DNA from: Campylorhamphus procurvoides
Taxonomy: Eukaryota > Chordata > Aves > Passeriformes > Dendrocolaptidae
DNA length: 64,000 nt
Direction: 5' to 3'
NCBI GenBank assembly: GCA_013396655.1
Contig: WBMV01001018.1
Location: forward strand, 2,002,778-2,066,777
The position numbers and the translations under genes are program-made. This document shows, piece by piece, positions 27,101-40,300 of the stretch; within the stretch, counting starts at the first letter, position 1, and every line of letters begins with the position of its first letter. The notes below the pieces were generated by a model. That model saw only the letters and a program-made list of their open reading frames with translations. It did not search any database and had not been told where the DNA came from.

Positions 27101-27580
27101 TCTACAAACACATAGAGCAGTGATTTCAATGAGGATGTGCCTATTGTCACAGAAATAGTCAATAAGTTTATCTCTTTATTTAGATAACAAACATGTATCA
27201 CAGAAACAATAGGTTAAGGTAGATTCCTATCAAACATTTTATCTTCAAGAATTCCTCACATCAGTGGTGCAAATCATAATGATGAACTGCAACAATATGG
27301 ATACCTATTTGCCAAATATGTAATGTCTTAAATTGAAATCTAGGCATTAAGAGGAGGCTAAATTCCTCACATCTCAGTTTTCCAAGACATGCATGATGGA
27401 CACCCATCAACATACATTAGCACTTTACTTCAGAAATGTCCCAAAACGAAGAGCATCAACTACTGGGCTCCTCAGAACTTGTGGAGTAAAAACAGCTTTA
27501 TGGAGCTAATGACTCATTTAGCATGGACTTAATGGGAATGCTCCCTGGCTGGGCTGGGGGGTTCCAAACACTACATACAT
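21177..27580. other. Unique non-coding DNA
   Basis: No gene recognised. Frames up to 125 codons (22899-23276, +) resemble no family. A GC-richer patch lies at 23080-23230. The part 24480-24720 is repeat-free and AT-rich. An A-rich run (GGGGG then A11, G, A6, G, A5) lies at 26645-26674. Fossil palindromic elements at 22081-22162 and possibly 24281-24336 are described separately. Confidence 0.6.
22081..22162. mobile_element. Fossil palindromic (MITE-like) element
   Basis: An 82-bp degenerate inverted repeat. The outer arms are perfect over 9 bp: AGATTCAGA at 22085-22093 and TCTGAATCT at 22152-22160. The inner arms agree imperfectly: TTAGGAGCCTAATTCTCATT against the complement of GTGAGGTAGCACCTACA. 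The centre is the palindrome GAATTC at 22122-22127, very close to the midpoint. The wording (AGATTCAGA, TTAGG-GC-CTAA, a central CATT-GAATTCAATG) recalls short palindromic repeats found in many turtle, crocodile and bird genomes. I cannot name the family with certainty. It has no coding capacity and would be a non-autonomous DNA-transposon relic. Confidence 0.6.
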
Positions 27581-27627
27581 CATATCATATCATATCATAT
27601 CATATCATATCATATCATATCATATCA
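27581..27627 (+). repeat. (CATAT)9 microsatellite
   Basis: Nine perfect CATAT pentanucleotides (27581-27625) plus CA. The flanks are partly related, with CTACATACAT before and GTGATATCATTC after. Perfection over 45 bp suggests recent or continuing slippage, so it is probably length-polymorphic. Confidence 0.95.
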
Positions 27628-30600
27628 GTGATATCATTCTCAAGAGAGCACAACACAACCTCAAGAAATGGATGACACGAAAGGATTCCTTGCCCTAAAC
27701 ACAGTGTCCATTGAACAGGGACAGCACGAGTGAGCACCACAGCCTGGCCATGCTGGGCACAATGCAGGGCAGCACATCCACCACTGCCCACAAAGGAAGC
27801 ACAGAAACTTAATTTCAGGCTTTGGGGACACAAATGCACTGTAACAGCCCACTAAGAAGTATTAACTTCTTTCCATGAAGGCAATAGTTGCACTTAAACA
27901 AAATCAGACACAAGCAGTAGCTGCAGAGGTGGAGAGAGCTCAACATTATTAGCATTTCTGAATGTTACCAGCGTTAACAAATTCAAATATTTATGAGGGA
28001 GGATATAGAGGGAAATGTGTGCTAGCGTGCCTTTTATGACACACAGAGAGCAGATCCATAGGATACAAGAGAACATTAGAAATTCAAGGACTGTCAGTCC
28101 CCGACAATAACACAAACAAGGGTGTACAAGAAAGAAGTCAAATCACTACTACATAATAAACATATTTACCTCTCTCGGGCTTAGAGTTATTTTTCTATTG
28201 AAAGAGTGGAAAATAACTGAATGCCTGAGATAAGCTAGAAGGTTTGGTCATTTCCTCGGCAAAATTTGTAAACTCCAAGTACTTCACAAACACACTCTCC
28301 CTTTTCCTGATTGTTTTTTTGCTGCTCCTGCTTTTGTTTGTTGGTGATAAAAGGAAAGGCTAGCAGTTTATCTACAGCAAGGATTTCCAGCTGTAGCAAC
28401 ACTTCGAGGTCAGCAGCTTCAGCTAGCCAGGCTGACACAGGGACTTATGAATGCCAAAGGCATGGAATCCAGAAATGCCCTGGTTTAAAATGAAAATAAA
28501 AATTAAAGTTAAAAGGGGAAAAAAAGAAACAAAGGGAATGGGTAGCACATGGATGAGTTTTGCAGAATTTCAATCCTTTATTTAGGCAGTTTAGTTTTAA
28601 TTAATTCACGAAAAATAGAAAATTAACAATGGAGACTTCTTGGTCTGGCCATCAGGGATAACTTCTAGAAACCTAAATACCACAAATGTCATCTGGAAAT
28701 GTACACTTTTAATGCTCCAAGTGATTTACCTCTCCAGCCATTTATTTATTGAGTGGCACAGGATACTCACAAACTCCAGACATTTGACAATTCAGAAGTG
28801 GATTTTAATCAAGGCAAAGCCCTAGATCAAAAAAGAAGTCCTGCAGCTGTAGTTTGAAAGATGACAACTGCTGAAGGATAAACGTGGTCCTTCAGAAGTT
28901 TTTATTACAAAAATTCAAAATTGATCTACATGGGACACCATTTGAGAGCAAAGAAAAGCCAATATATATATATATAAATATATGTCAACAACTTGAATAA
29001 AATTCCATAGTGACTGTACAAATTCAGCTTAAACTTAGTTGGCTGGCGAGCCTCAGCAGCACTCTGAAATGCTAAGTTGCAAATGAACCAAACCAATAGG
29101 CATGAAAACTCCAGAAAGTGTTGTGATTTTTTCCCCAACTCAGTCCAGGAACAAGGAGGTGATTCAAATTATTCAGCAGATGGCTCAGATGTAAGAACAG
29201 CTTGGTAGAAGCAGGACAAGGCTAATTAGAGCATTATGCCTGTGCCTTTTCTTCTTTATTTTCCACCTCATTCCCTCTTCCTTCCCAGAAAGTGTATCCA
29301 GCCCCTTCATTTCTGCCTCCAATCTCATCCCGTGTCCCAGCAATGCTGCTCTGCAGAGCACAGAAGTGCAGAGTAACAGGAGATTGGTGCTAAGCAGGGA
29401 GCCAGGAGGGAGTGGTTCCCTCCTGGCAGGTGTGCAGCTCTTTTCAGCTGCTCTTTGGCTGCGTTGCACTCAGAAGCACCTGTAGATGCCCTGGGAATGT
29501 TCCTGCAGAGTGATGGCCAGCTTTCTAGAACTGCACCTAAAGGAAAGCCATGGGAACACCCAGAGTGAAGGGCACAGGTCCCACACACACCTCACAAGCC
29601 CAGACTGTCAGGACGGTGAGTGCTTGAGGTCTTTGATCCCTCAGCCTCCAGTGGCAAACCTGGAGCTCTGGGCAGGGCTGTGTGTGCAGGGCTGATCCCA
29701 AATTCAGTGGGCATTTGGCAGCCTGAGGAACCCAAGGCTTGCACTGCCCCCACAGTGGATTAAGACGTGCTCAACCATATCACCCTCTCTGGAAACAGGA
29801 GCTGCTGACGATTGTTCAAATTGTCATTAATCTACAATAAGACTTCTCTTCCCTGCCCAGTATTGCTCTGTCCACTTTGCATTCATCATGATGCCTTTTG
29901 TGCCTACAAACCACGAGATATTTGCATTGGGATGGAGAAGATTATTGACATTCACAAGGTTGCACATCTGTATCAGAGAGCAGGAAAACCATTTTGCCTG
30001 GTGATAGAAGTCAAACTCATACAAGCAGCTAATATTATCTTGCTCTGAGGGTTTTTTTTTTCTTTTTTAGCTATTAGGGGAAAACCCCCAAACATATGTG
30101 CCTATGTGAATGAGTAACTACTTCTCTTTTTCACAAATAGATGATGTTACATGGTGGGAGTTATCTTCCATCTAATGAAGAAATATAAATAATGTGAACC
30201 CTGGGACCACCTATCCATTTCTTTCTTTGCTCATACAACTTCAAATGTGATTGCTAATTTTGTTTCTTGGCTGAACTCCATCAGGGAAAGGGATGGGGAT
30301 TCTTTATACAAATCCTTTATGTTTAGGATAATCTAAATATGCATTGCTTGAAAAGGCTGCCACCAGTGCTATCTTAGCATAACACCAATGAGGACAAGAA
30401 TAGACAAGGGCCATTTACAACTGTTGGGTTTTTTTCTTAACAGAATGTACTACAAACATATCTCTGTTGAGCCATTCTGAGATATGCAGTGTTACAAGAC
30501 CCTTTATTTTTTTAAATTTTTTATTTTTCTTGGCAGACATGTTGATGAGGTTGTGGTTATAAGTTTCATCCGAATAAACCTGAGAAAATGTGTGGAGTTT

Positions 30601-32533
30601 ATTTTTGAATGGAAACAAGGTTCTATTTCAAAGTCATAAGCTTGTTATTAGTTACCTGCCTGTGAACTTGGAGTAATTGCACTGGCATTACTTTAATGAC
30701 TCTGTGTTTATAAGCAGGAAACATAGAATGTGAATTAGTGAATCACATTCAGTGAATTTTTCAAAAGCACAGTTAAGGCAGTATTTATTACTGATTATGA
30801 GCTTGACCTATTCTAACAAATTTTCTAAAGCCTCTTGAAAGGAAAGGCAGTTAGAGCCTAAAATGTCTGCAGCATCAAGGAACAGCAGTCTGGAGATACA
30901 GAACAGCTCATGTGCAGATTGAAACCATTCCGATCCTTTGGAACTCAAGGAGCACAAGGAAGAATAACCAGACACCTTCACTCTTCTTAATCAAGTTGTT
31001 CCTGAACTCTGAGAAATATTTTTCTTTTTGTCTCTTAAAACCCATGCAAGTGTTTGAAAACATCCTTCAGTATAACCAAGTCTGTGCAGAAACTTCACAG
31101 GGACAGACAAACAAAAGCTGTTCAAACTGGCCCAGTGAAGTCACCAAGGCCACAGCTCAGACCAGCCATGCAGTAATTTGAAACAGAAGGAGTCTAAAGA
31201 TGTTCCAACAGGATCTTTGCAAACCTTCAACCATCATATTTAGCAAATGTGTTATTATTTACATTCAGTGTTTGAGCTGCAGCCATGCTCAGCCAGGCCA
31301 GCATATAGTTTTGTGCATAATCTGAAAACTTCTATAAATATCCATATATAATATAGACAATAATGCAAAAAGACCACTCACCCCTATCTTATTTTACACC
31401 AAACAATGCACCTTCCAGCAGCGATTGTGTTAGCATCTTGTTTTTAGGCAAAGAAACTGAAAACAATCATGCAAATGGAAAGAGTTTAAATTTCTAGAGA
31501 GGGGGCAATCAGTACAATACAATAATTTGAAGTGAGATGTTTTAATCATACCGTCCAGGCTGTAGAACTAACCAGCAAAGGGTGTTTCTATCAGTGACTC
31601 TAACACTAATTGTTATTTTCATTGGCTGAACTAAACCCTGATGTCCTCAGGCCAATGATAACATGTTGGTGTAGGGCTGCTTTCCCTTCAGAAGGTGGAA
31701 ATGCAATGGAGAACTTCCCCATAAATAAGGAAGAGGTTAAAATAGAACAGTTCACAATTTTCATAAATATTGTCTGTGGGGTGAAAACAAAAAACTACCA
31801 GTTACCCAAAATGAAATACAGTATAATAAATTTCCCCTAGTACTGGTATTGGATAACACTTTATTAATGCATCTGGCATGAAAGTTCATGAAGAAAGGAT
31901 GGTCTTGTAGCTATTGAATCTTCTAACAAGATTCTGACAAGAATCTCATGGAGGTGATAATTATAATTAATATTTCGTGCGGTTTACATTTTATTGGAAA
32001 AAGAGGGTATTAAAAATAATTTCAGAAACTTAGATGTTATGAAATATCCTTGCAAATTAATTAGATTTGTGACATTCAAAAATAGACAGAAATGCTTCCT
32101 GATATCTTAAAAAGGGGAGTGTCAAAAATATCCGTGCATAGCTGACTTTGCAGTTTCACTTCTAATCATTCAATATCATTAATTTGACTATTTTCTGGCT
32201 CTGCTTACTGAAAACTACTTTGACAAGTCTTATGTGCATGAACACAATCTTGCTTTTGCTTTATGTGTTTTGCCTTGTGTTTCAAGTAAGTCTTTGCAAG
32301 AGCAAATGTTTCAGCACACACTTCAGGCTGAACCCACACACAGGTCATGAGATCCCGTCCATGCAAAGGCAGAACTGAGGTCCATAAGCAGTTCAGTGTA
32401 GAAACAGTTCCTGAAGTGCCTAATTGCACCTGAATCAAGCAATGTCACAGTCATCACCTGTGGGTAAAGGAACAGTCCTTGGTGCCCATCTCCCTTCTCT
32501 GCACACAACACACCCACCAAACCCTGACCTCAT
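27628..32533. other. Unique non-coding DNA
   Basis: No gene recognised. An (AT)n tract lies at 28962-28976 and a T-rich run at 30050-30069. A GC-richer patch at 29300-29780 carries overlapping open frames of 60-94 codons on both strands, the signature of stop-poor composition rather than of a gene. A GGTGAGT word at 29615 could act as a splice donor but has no convincing exon behind it. Confidence 0.6.
28962..28976. repeat. (AT)n tract
   Basis: An uninterrupted alternating AT stretch of about 15 bp, followed by AAATATATG. Simple sequence. Confidence 0.85.
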
Positions 32534-32563
32534 CCCACCCCTCCCCAAGACCACCCCAACCCC
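32534..32563 (-). other. G-quadruplex motif (minus strand)
   Basis: The + strand carries five cytosine runs, C3-A-C4-T-C4-AAGACCA-C4-AA-C4. The minus strand therefore fits the canonical G3+N1-7 quadruplex rule with one run to spare, and the + strand could form an i-motif. It lies in a C-rich patch in otherwise AT-rich DNA. There is no gene next to it to give it a promoter role. Confidence 0.75.
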
Positions 32564-35500
32564 TAGGAGATAACCTTTTGGGAGGGGATGTTTTAGCACC
32601 CTGCTCAAACTGGAGCACCAGAGAAATTAAAAATTCCCTACTGATCAGAACACGAACCTAAAAAATGAATGAATCCCCACTTTGTAACAACAGCTGAGTC
32701 CTCCCCTACAAAGTGAGGCTTCTCCAAGCATGGACTGAAACCCATTTCCTGCCCATCTGAAGTGGCCAGTGTCCAAGGACAGGAGATCATTAAGACTCTG
32801 CTCAGTGTTTCTGCTTAGACATTCCAAGAATCCCCACTGAGCAGGGTTGCTGCTGTGTTTTCTACCCAGGGATGATTAACTCTCCCCAGAGATTTCTGCA
32901 GTGCCTGCTGTTGTTAAATGCACAGAGTTCTTTCAGATTCCCAGCCTTTAAGGATTCTACCTATGTAAAGCCTGAGGAGCTGGCCCTTTGTAGGCAGTAG
33001 GTACCTTATCATGTTGCAAAGTTGAAAAGAGTTGGGATACATTAATTCTGGATATGAGCAAATATACCAAAAGGAAAAATATACAGAGCATTTTTATATC
33101 AAAGCCAGGGCAGAATAACTGTGTTCTCCCTGCTTCTGTATCTAAAAGGTAATTATTCCCACTGACTTCTCTATTTAACTCTGTCCTGGTCTCTTTCTTG
33201 GGGATGAGGATACTAAAACACATGCAGGATTTGGGTTAACACTGAAAGAACCCAACTGTTGAGAGTAAAAGCTTTTCCTGCAGGAGATTGAAGCTGTGTG
33301 AGGTCTCCTGCAGCCTGAACCCCTCCTGAAGGACTTCAGGACTTCCTGCTATTTCATTTGATATCTTCACCTCCCAAAGCTTAATAACAGTGTTTTGAGG
33401 GATCAGTTAGGAAACAGAAGTTGTTTTTTTATAAAATGAAATAACTTTAGTAATGTCACCTTGCTGCTGATTGTGCTTGCCATATTTTAAGGTGTGGGAT
33501 AGACAAACTGTGCCTAGGCAACTAATAAAAATGGAACACCCTGTGCTGAAACACAGGTCTTGTGCTGACCCGTGAGCTCCAGGGCTGGGGCTGAGCACTC
33601 AGAAAGAATGTTTCTTGCATCTTTGTGTACTCTGTGCAATTCCCCACTGTAAGCATTTATCTAATGGCATTTCAAGCATTCCTTATAATTATATTAAGCA
33701 GAACTGATGGCTAATTGTCTTACACATGCCCTTCATTCTACTGAGATCACTGAAGATCCTCCTGCAGGTGTAACAAACAGGTCACTAAGGTTTTGCTTGC
33801 AAATACTCTGGGGTGAGTTTTTTTGGTGGTTTTGGGGGGAGGGCACTATTTGATTAATAATTACAGAACAGAACACATCACATTCTGGAGCTACAACCTG
33901 CAGCAATTTGCATTTGTTGTAAGAGTGAGGGACCTGGTTATGTTCAGGTCACTGGATGCCTTTGGTAAGAATTATCACAGCAGATGCAAATAGCAATGCC
34001 CACACTTACATCCCTCAGCGTTCTCCACTACAAAGACACCTTTTCATTAGCTTAGAACAACAAGTTGATCTTAATTATGCAACTAAGGTGGTGGTTGTGC
34101 TTAACTGCTTTCCTAGGCTCAGGGATCCCAATGCTCCCTAGGAAATGCAGGGACTATGGATCAACTAATGGGCTACACTGGCCTAAACCATTCTAAAGCT
34201 TATCTGTTATTTTTTAAACTTTTACAATACATAATGTAGAGTCATTGTGTATAACAGGAAGAAGATCTCTAATATATTCCAGACAGCACAGAGTTTTTTA
34301 TTCTAATGGATATGAAGGAAAAAAAAGAATGAAGGATGGAGAATTATGCCAACTGAAGGAAAAAAGAATGCAAATGGGAGTTATGAGACTAAAAGTTTCT
34401 AGAGATAAAAAATTAGTATGCTGTGATTATTGGTTTTAATAATAACAGAAGTAAGGATTTCTCAAATAATAATTCCAATGAGATAACCTCAGAAATAAGC
34501 AAAATGACAACTATTTAAAAGCCCTGATGTTATTTTGAGGAAAAAAACCCATGCAGACAGTAGAGGGGAAGTCACTTCCCTTTGCACATATACTTTAAAA
34601 TGACCTTTAAAATAGTTTCTCTTGGAGAAAGTCTTGAGACGCTGCTTTGTATATTTTATCTTTTAGACTTGTTTAATCACCTTGTTTATAAAACAGGCAT
34701 AAGAGAAATCATCAGGCATGTTGTTATTTACTGCCAGCACCCCTCCAAAACACCCCCTTGTCAAAGCTTGTTCTCATGTACCGTTCAGAGGAACAGATTT
34801 TCAGAAAATGTCTCTCCAGACCAAAAGCCCCTTGAATTTAACTTATCCTGGCCCTCCTCATGGGGGTTCATTCTTTGACTGGTGCCAATTCACCCTTTTT
34901 CTTCTGGAGCGGCTCTCTGCTTTCCTTTATGCCACATGCAAACATTAGGACCAGATGTGGATGATTTATAACTGTGTAGAAAAGCTAAATTTCTTATGAT
35001 AGACCACATAAATCTCTCTACTGTGGGATGTCAGTTCTCCAGTCTGTAGCCTTTGTACAGCTTTTTTTAGGTATTTGCTGCCTTTTTCTCTCTTGAAGTA
35101 CTCAGATGATAAGACCCTAATTATGTTGATGCACTAATTATCAAAGACCTGCAGAATTATAGAAAAGACTGATGTTTATTGCCTTTTGGCATTTCAAAAC
35201 TCAAAACCCAGTCCTTACAATCAAGTTGTCATGACAATAAATAAATGAGGAATACTATTTAGAAGATGCTGTTAGGAAAAAACTTTTCTTCAACACAAAA
35301 TTTTTTATATAAAATGTTTTAAGCTATTGGGGAAATAGGAATTTATATTCCTTGATTGTATTTTCATATGTCCATAAACAAACCACCTGAGAATATTCAA
35401 GTTGAAAGAAAATGCAGCAAAATTATTAATTTTAAAATAACTTTTACTCAACCTTCTCTTAAGCTTGTCTCTGTTTGAAAGAGTATTTAAGCAGGAGCCT

Positions 35501-37275
35501 AAATCATGCTGAAGTTACCCTGAAAACACTTGCAGAAAGAACCTGCAGGAACTGACACTGATGGGACAGATTCAGAAAAATAATTGGGCTTTTCAGCAGT
35601 CAGCACTTGCCCATCACACACTTTATGAATCTGAAGTTATGAAATGCTAATATTAACTGAATTCTGCCAGAATTACCCTACAAATTCTACTCCTTTCCCT
35701 TTAGTACACACTTTTTTTTTTTCATTTAAGCAAGAACCATAGTAATATCTACATGTAAAATGTTGGTTTCCCAGAATCTATATTAAATTAAATATTGACT
35801 TAGCAAGCACTGTGTCATTCATTATTTACTTTCCTCAATCTGTGGGATTTATTAAAAAAAGGATAAGAACAGCTACTGGTAAAATCCCTCCAGGTGGGCT
35901 CCCCAGCCAAGCCAATTATGAAATAAGTAAACCTACAGTTACTAAATAAAATGACAGTATTCGATTTTAGCAGTTGGTGATATTTTAAAAGGACACTTTG
36001 AGACACTTGCTTGAAATGAATTAGGTGCACAGTTTCATAAAAAAATTTTAAGATTGCTTTTATTCTGTTATTTGCCAGACCTTTCTGTTCCCCTCTGCCC
36101 TTTCCTAAAAGTTGATTTCTCATTTTATTAGAAGGGTTTTTTTCCCTGTGTTTCAATAGTTCTCTTTCTCCCCTCATGCTACTTTAAACCAACTTGTGTA
36201 GATCTGAGAAGTGTTAGACAAGAGTGCTCCACACCAGCCTGCAAATAGCTGTGAAAATGCTATTGAGTGGAAAGACAAGTTCTATAAGGAAAGGGACATT
36301 TCCAGCTATCTATTCCACTGGTGCTTGGAAAGTCCTGTTTGGACTAATTTGTTTTCTAATTAATAGATAATTTTTATAGTTGTGAGGGAACACGACAGTG
36401 TTGCATGATACACCTCCCCTCCCCTGCAAACTTCATTTCTTTAATGTTGTGTAAGCTTGTGGTTGCCTTTGAAATGGGACGCGTTTCACCCAGGCCAGTA
36501 AGTTTCCAGGATAAATAACTTGTAAATCACACAGAAAAAAACCCAAAACTATGGCCACAGGGGTTAATTGATCTTTTGAAGGATACAGGTAGTTTGAAGA
36601 AGGAGAATTAAAGTTCATGAAACCTAACTGCTACAACAGTCCTGAGCAGAGAGAGCTTGTCAGAGCTTTAACCCAACCAAGCCCAGTGTTTGTAATTAAC
36701 ACACACCCTGAAAACCATCCAAGTTCAGGCCATCATTACAGCACTCCAGGCTCTGCTTTGAACACCAGAATTTTTGCTGGGAAGAAAAGGACTTGCATTC
36801 CCAAACTGGCCTTTGTCGGACTGAAGCTCCGTATTGAAGTCACCAATGAGGCTGTGGTGGCGTTTTACCAGAAAAGCAGCGTGTCAAAGAGCTGGGGGAG
36901 CCGGGGCAGGGAGGGCACACCCAGCACAGGGACTCCATCACTCGGTGGAAAGCTCTGGTCCCTGAGCTGCTGCTTCACCCCTGGAACCAGCCTGGCCTGA
37001 AAAACCCCCTTTGCTCAGGCATAACAACTCTGCTTGAACTGTCCAGAGATCTGGATGAAAGCAAACAGCACGAGAAGCTGAGTTCCTGGGGTTGGCATTA
37101 TGTTTGGATACACTATTAATAAAGATTTCTCCACAGAAAATCCCCAGCATCATCGTCTCTATCGATACCAGCACTCCAACATTAATACCATCAACAATCA
37201 ATGAGTGATCACAACCTTGCACCTGCATAGAACGAGCTTACGGGCTGCTATTTCATGATGAGTCGCAGAGCTGGT
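32564..37275. other. Unique non-coding DNA
   Basis: No gene recognised. The plus frame at 36617-37000 (127 codons) and the minus frame at 35815-36177 (120 codons) resemble no family. GC rises at 36880-37000. A T-rich run lies at about 35711-35720. Three octamer-type words (ATGCAAAT or its complement ATTTGCAT) occur near 33906, 33982 and 34369. Confidence 0.6.
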
Positions 37276-37380
37276 GTGGGACTGCCCAAAATGGGTTGAA
37301 CTGCCCAAAATGGGTGGGTGGGACTGCCCAAAATGGGTGGGACTGCCCCAAATGGATGGGTGGGACTGCCTAAAATGTGT
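37276..37380 (+). repeat. Minisatellite, five copies, alternating 19/23-bp period
   Basis: Five copies of a unit whose core is ACTGCCCAAAATGGGT start at 37281, 37300, 37323, 37342 and 37365. The distances are 19, 23, 19 and 23 bp. The long form carries an extra GGGT, so the true repeat is a 42-bp dimer present slightly more than twice. Because 42 is a multiple of three, the plus frame through the array repeats a 14-residue pattern (WDCPKWVELPKMGG, WDCPKWVGLPQMDG). That is a by-product of the period, not evidence of a protein. Later copies carry substitutions (CCCCAAATGGA, CCTAAAATGTG). Confidence 0.92.
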
Positions 37381-40300
37381 CTCCAGGAAACAGGGTAAGA
37401 ATTGGCATCCCTGGTACCATAACAGGTCGTACTTTATTAATCAGTGTGTGTGGGAAGGAAAGAAAATGAAGCCTCATAGGTAGGTACAAACCCTACTTAG
37501 ATACTAATTCTGAGTCCTGATACAAAGTGGACAAGATCAAAGATATGACTTTTAATAACTGCTCAGTTAATTCTAAAAGATTTTGCTAAGTTTAATATTC
37601 TTTACTATGTCAACATCTTACAACGGGGAGATGAAGACTAGAGCTTGTCTTTACTTGTGCACCAACATAAAATCTACATTTTAATTTTCTGAAGACAGAG
37701 AAAAGGAAGAACTCAAAACAATGCTTTCAAAATTTGAACATATTGATTTAAATCTTGCACTTTTCTTTTAAAACATCTACAGGAGTTATGTTTTATAGAA
37801 GAAAACCAGATATTTTATAAGACACAAATATTTGTTAAGCCTAAAGAGATTATTTAACACAGTGCTGAAGTTTTATCAAAGGATGGGCACAAACAAGAGC
37901 TTTGTTAACAGGAATTGGGAATGTTTGGGATCATCCTTGACTCAATGCAGTAGAGAAAATCAAGGCTGAATCCTTCTCCTGCTTTATTTCCCATTTTGCT
38001 TTTGAGGAAACCCTGTTTCCTCCAGAATTTCTCTGCCAAACATTGCAGAAGCCTGGAGAAGGTGCCCAAAGTCTCTCTGCTCCTTGGAGACATTCACAGG
38101 CAGGGACTTTCATGCTGCTCTCTTGGCGACATGTTGTCTCCTTTACACTAATCTGTTTGAAATGCCATTTGAAGAGGTTGGGAAGCTTCCAAAAGAAATC
38201 TAAGGATATTTCACATTAAGAATTATTAAGGTATGAACCAAATGTTATGGGAAGAAAATGCTATGTGGCAGTTTGCAAAATAATTGGATTCTATAATCAT
38301 TGTGGGAAAATGATTAGCTTTTAAATTCTCTAAAATACATGCACAAACAGCAGATGTTTCTTATATTATGAAAAGGACATCCTATACATGCATATTAAAA
38401 TATACATCTGAGGCATAGTAATATATTGTGGTTAAAACTGTGGGGCTCAAATTTGAAAATTTTAAAGGTTTTGTAAAGATTTGAAAGCTTTTAAACATAA
38501 TTTCCTTAAATTAAATGAATTGAAAGATTTAGTCCCAGCCAGCAAATGAAAACACACTCATTTAGCTGACATTAAATTATGAAAATATTACATTTATTTG
38601 AGCGCTGTCCCATGTGTTTGCTACAGATGGCTGCTTTGAGGAAAGATCACTGTGAATTCTTAAATCAGGACTACCAAAGTATCCCAAAGTATCTCAAAGT
38701 ATCTCTGTTTTCAAGGAGTCACATGGAAAAGAGGAGGGGTGATGGATCTGAGTTACTTCTGGGGAGATTCTGGTTGGATTTTTCCCAAGGAGAACAAGGA
38801 GCCATCAGGATAATCTCTGCAGGGAATGGGTGGGTTCCTCAGCACTGGACACATTCATATTTTAAATCAAGTCTAACAGAAAAGCCACTGAAATAAAACA
38901 TGTGTATGTTCTTAATAATGAGATGTTTTGATAGAGGGATCACATTTTCTTGTCAATACATCTCCTGCCAATAGGGGATGTTTACCTTGCATGTATAATC
39001 GATCAATGAACAGTTTATTAGGAAGAAGAGACAAAGCAATTCACTTACTTTTTCTTAATTTTTTTCATTAAGTACCACCTGATTAAAGACAAATATATTA
39101 TAGCTTGAAAGAGTGGCAATCAGAATCCACTAGTATGTGAATGACCTGCCTCGGCTTTATATATCCCAGAAGAGATTTATCCTTGCTAAATGATGGTCTT
39201 GCCTCTCTGAATCCTTCATTTGGCCATTGGTCCTTATTATGGATATGGATACCCCAATCAATCCAAACAAGATCAGATTCAGCTTTGCTTGGACTCTCAA
39301 ACCCCTCATGCACTACTACAATTAGTAGTTTATAATAAATTCACACAGTGCTCTATTATGGCTGCATTTACCAATATGACACCCCACACCATACATGACA
39401 CAGCGTGTCTGAAATGCCACAAGGCACGGAGAGGGAGAAGTGTGGGTGGGAATCACTCATGTCATAAACAGTGAAACCATCCTTTGAAGGCCTTGCAAAT
39501 AACAGGCACTGCTTAGGTATTGTTACAAATACACATGTGCAGGCTGACAGGAACTCAATGGGAAAAACAGCCGGAGAAAAGAGGAGAAAACAATAGCTGA
39601 GATGGGATGAGAATGATCAGGTCTGGGAGACTTAAAAGATATTTGAATGTATTTGTGGCTGTCCATACGTTAGAAAACATAAAAAGATGACAATGTCTCT
39701 TAGTCATTAAAAAAAAAAGAAAATAAAAAATTAGGAAGAGTGGCAGCAAGAATTATACAAATCACAATTTCAGGAAATGATTCTTACACTAACTATAATA
39801 ACTACTGAAAAAAGTGCCACTTCAGTCTGAATCATCTCCTTTCAGAAACCAAGGGTACAGGAAGTATAAGACTCAAGCCTGGCCACCAAAAGGGAAAATA
39901 CTGGCAGCATAAGGAATGAAAAGTTCCTTAGCTGGGTACATAACTGGTTTGTTATGTTTACTCTCTTTAATTTTAAAACTTCTCTTTTTTCTCCTTGAAT
40001 ATAGGTATATCACTTTGCTAGGTAACAGAGTCTTCAGAAGAAATAGTGTACTGACAAAAATAAAAATAGTAATTTCTGCTTTGAATTTCTATAATTACAG
40101 AATGACAACTGTTTTGCAACACCAATTTAATCCAAAGCCAAACTGCAAATTTGTTTCATATTGGAAAATCATCAAATGCCTCTTTGGATGGTTTCAAAAT
40201 GCATCTTGAATCGAACATTAAAACCAGTTCAACATCATATTTTTCAGTTTGTCAAACTAAAGTAAAAAACATACTTCTTTTTAAACTATCTATTTCAGAC

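Noticed and set aside
37274..37483. Open frame with a 14-residue repeat across the minisatellite
   Set aside because: The repeat in the protein follows automatically from the 42-bp DNA period. There is no evidence of transcription or a longer gene.
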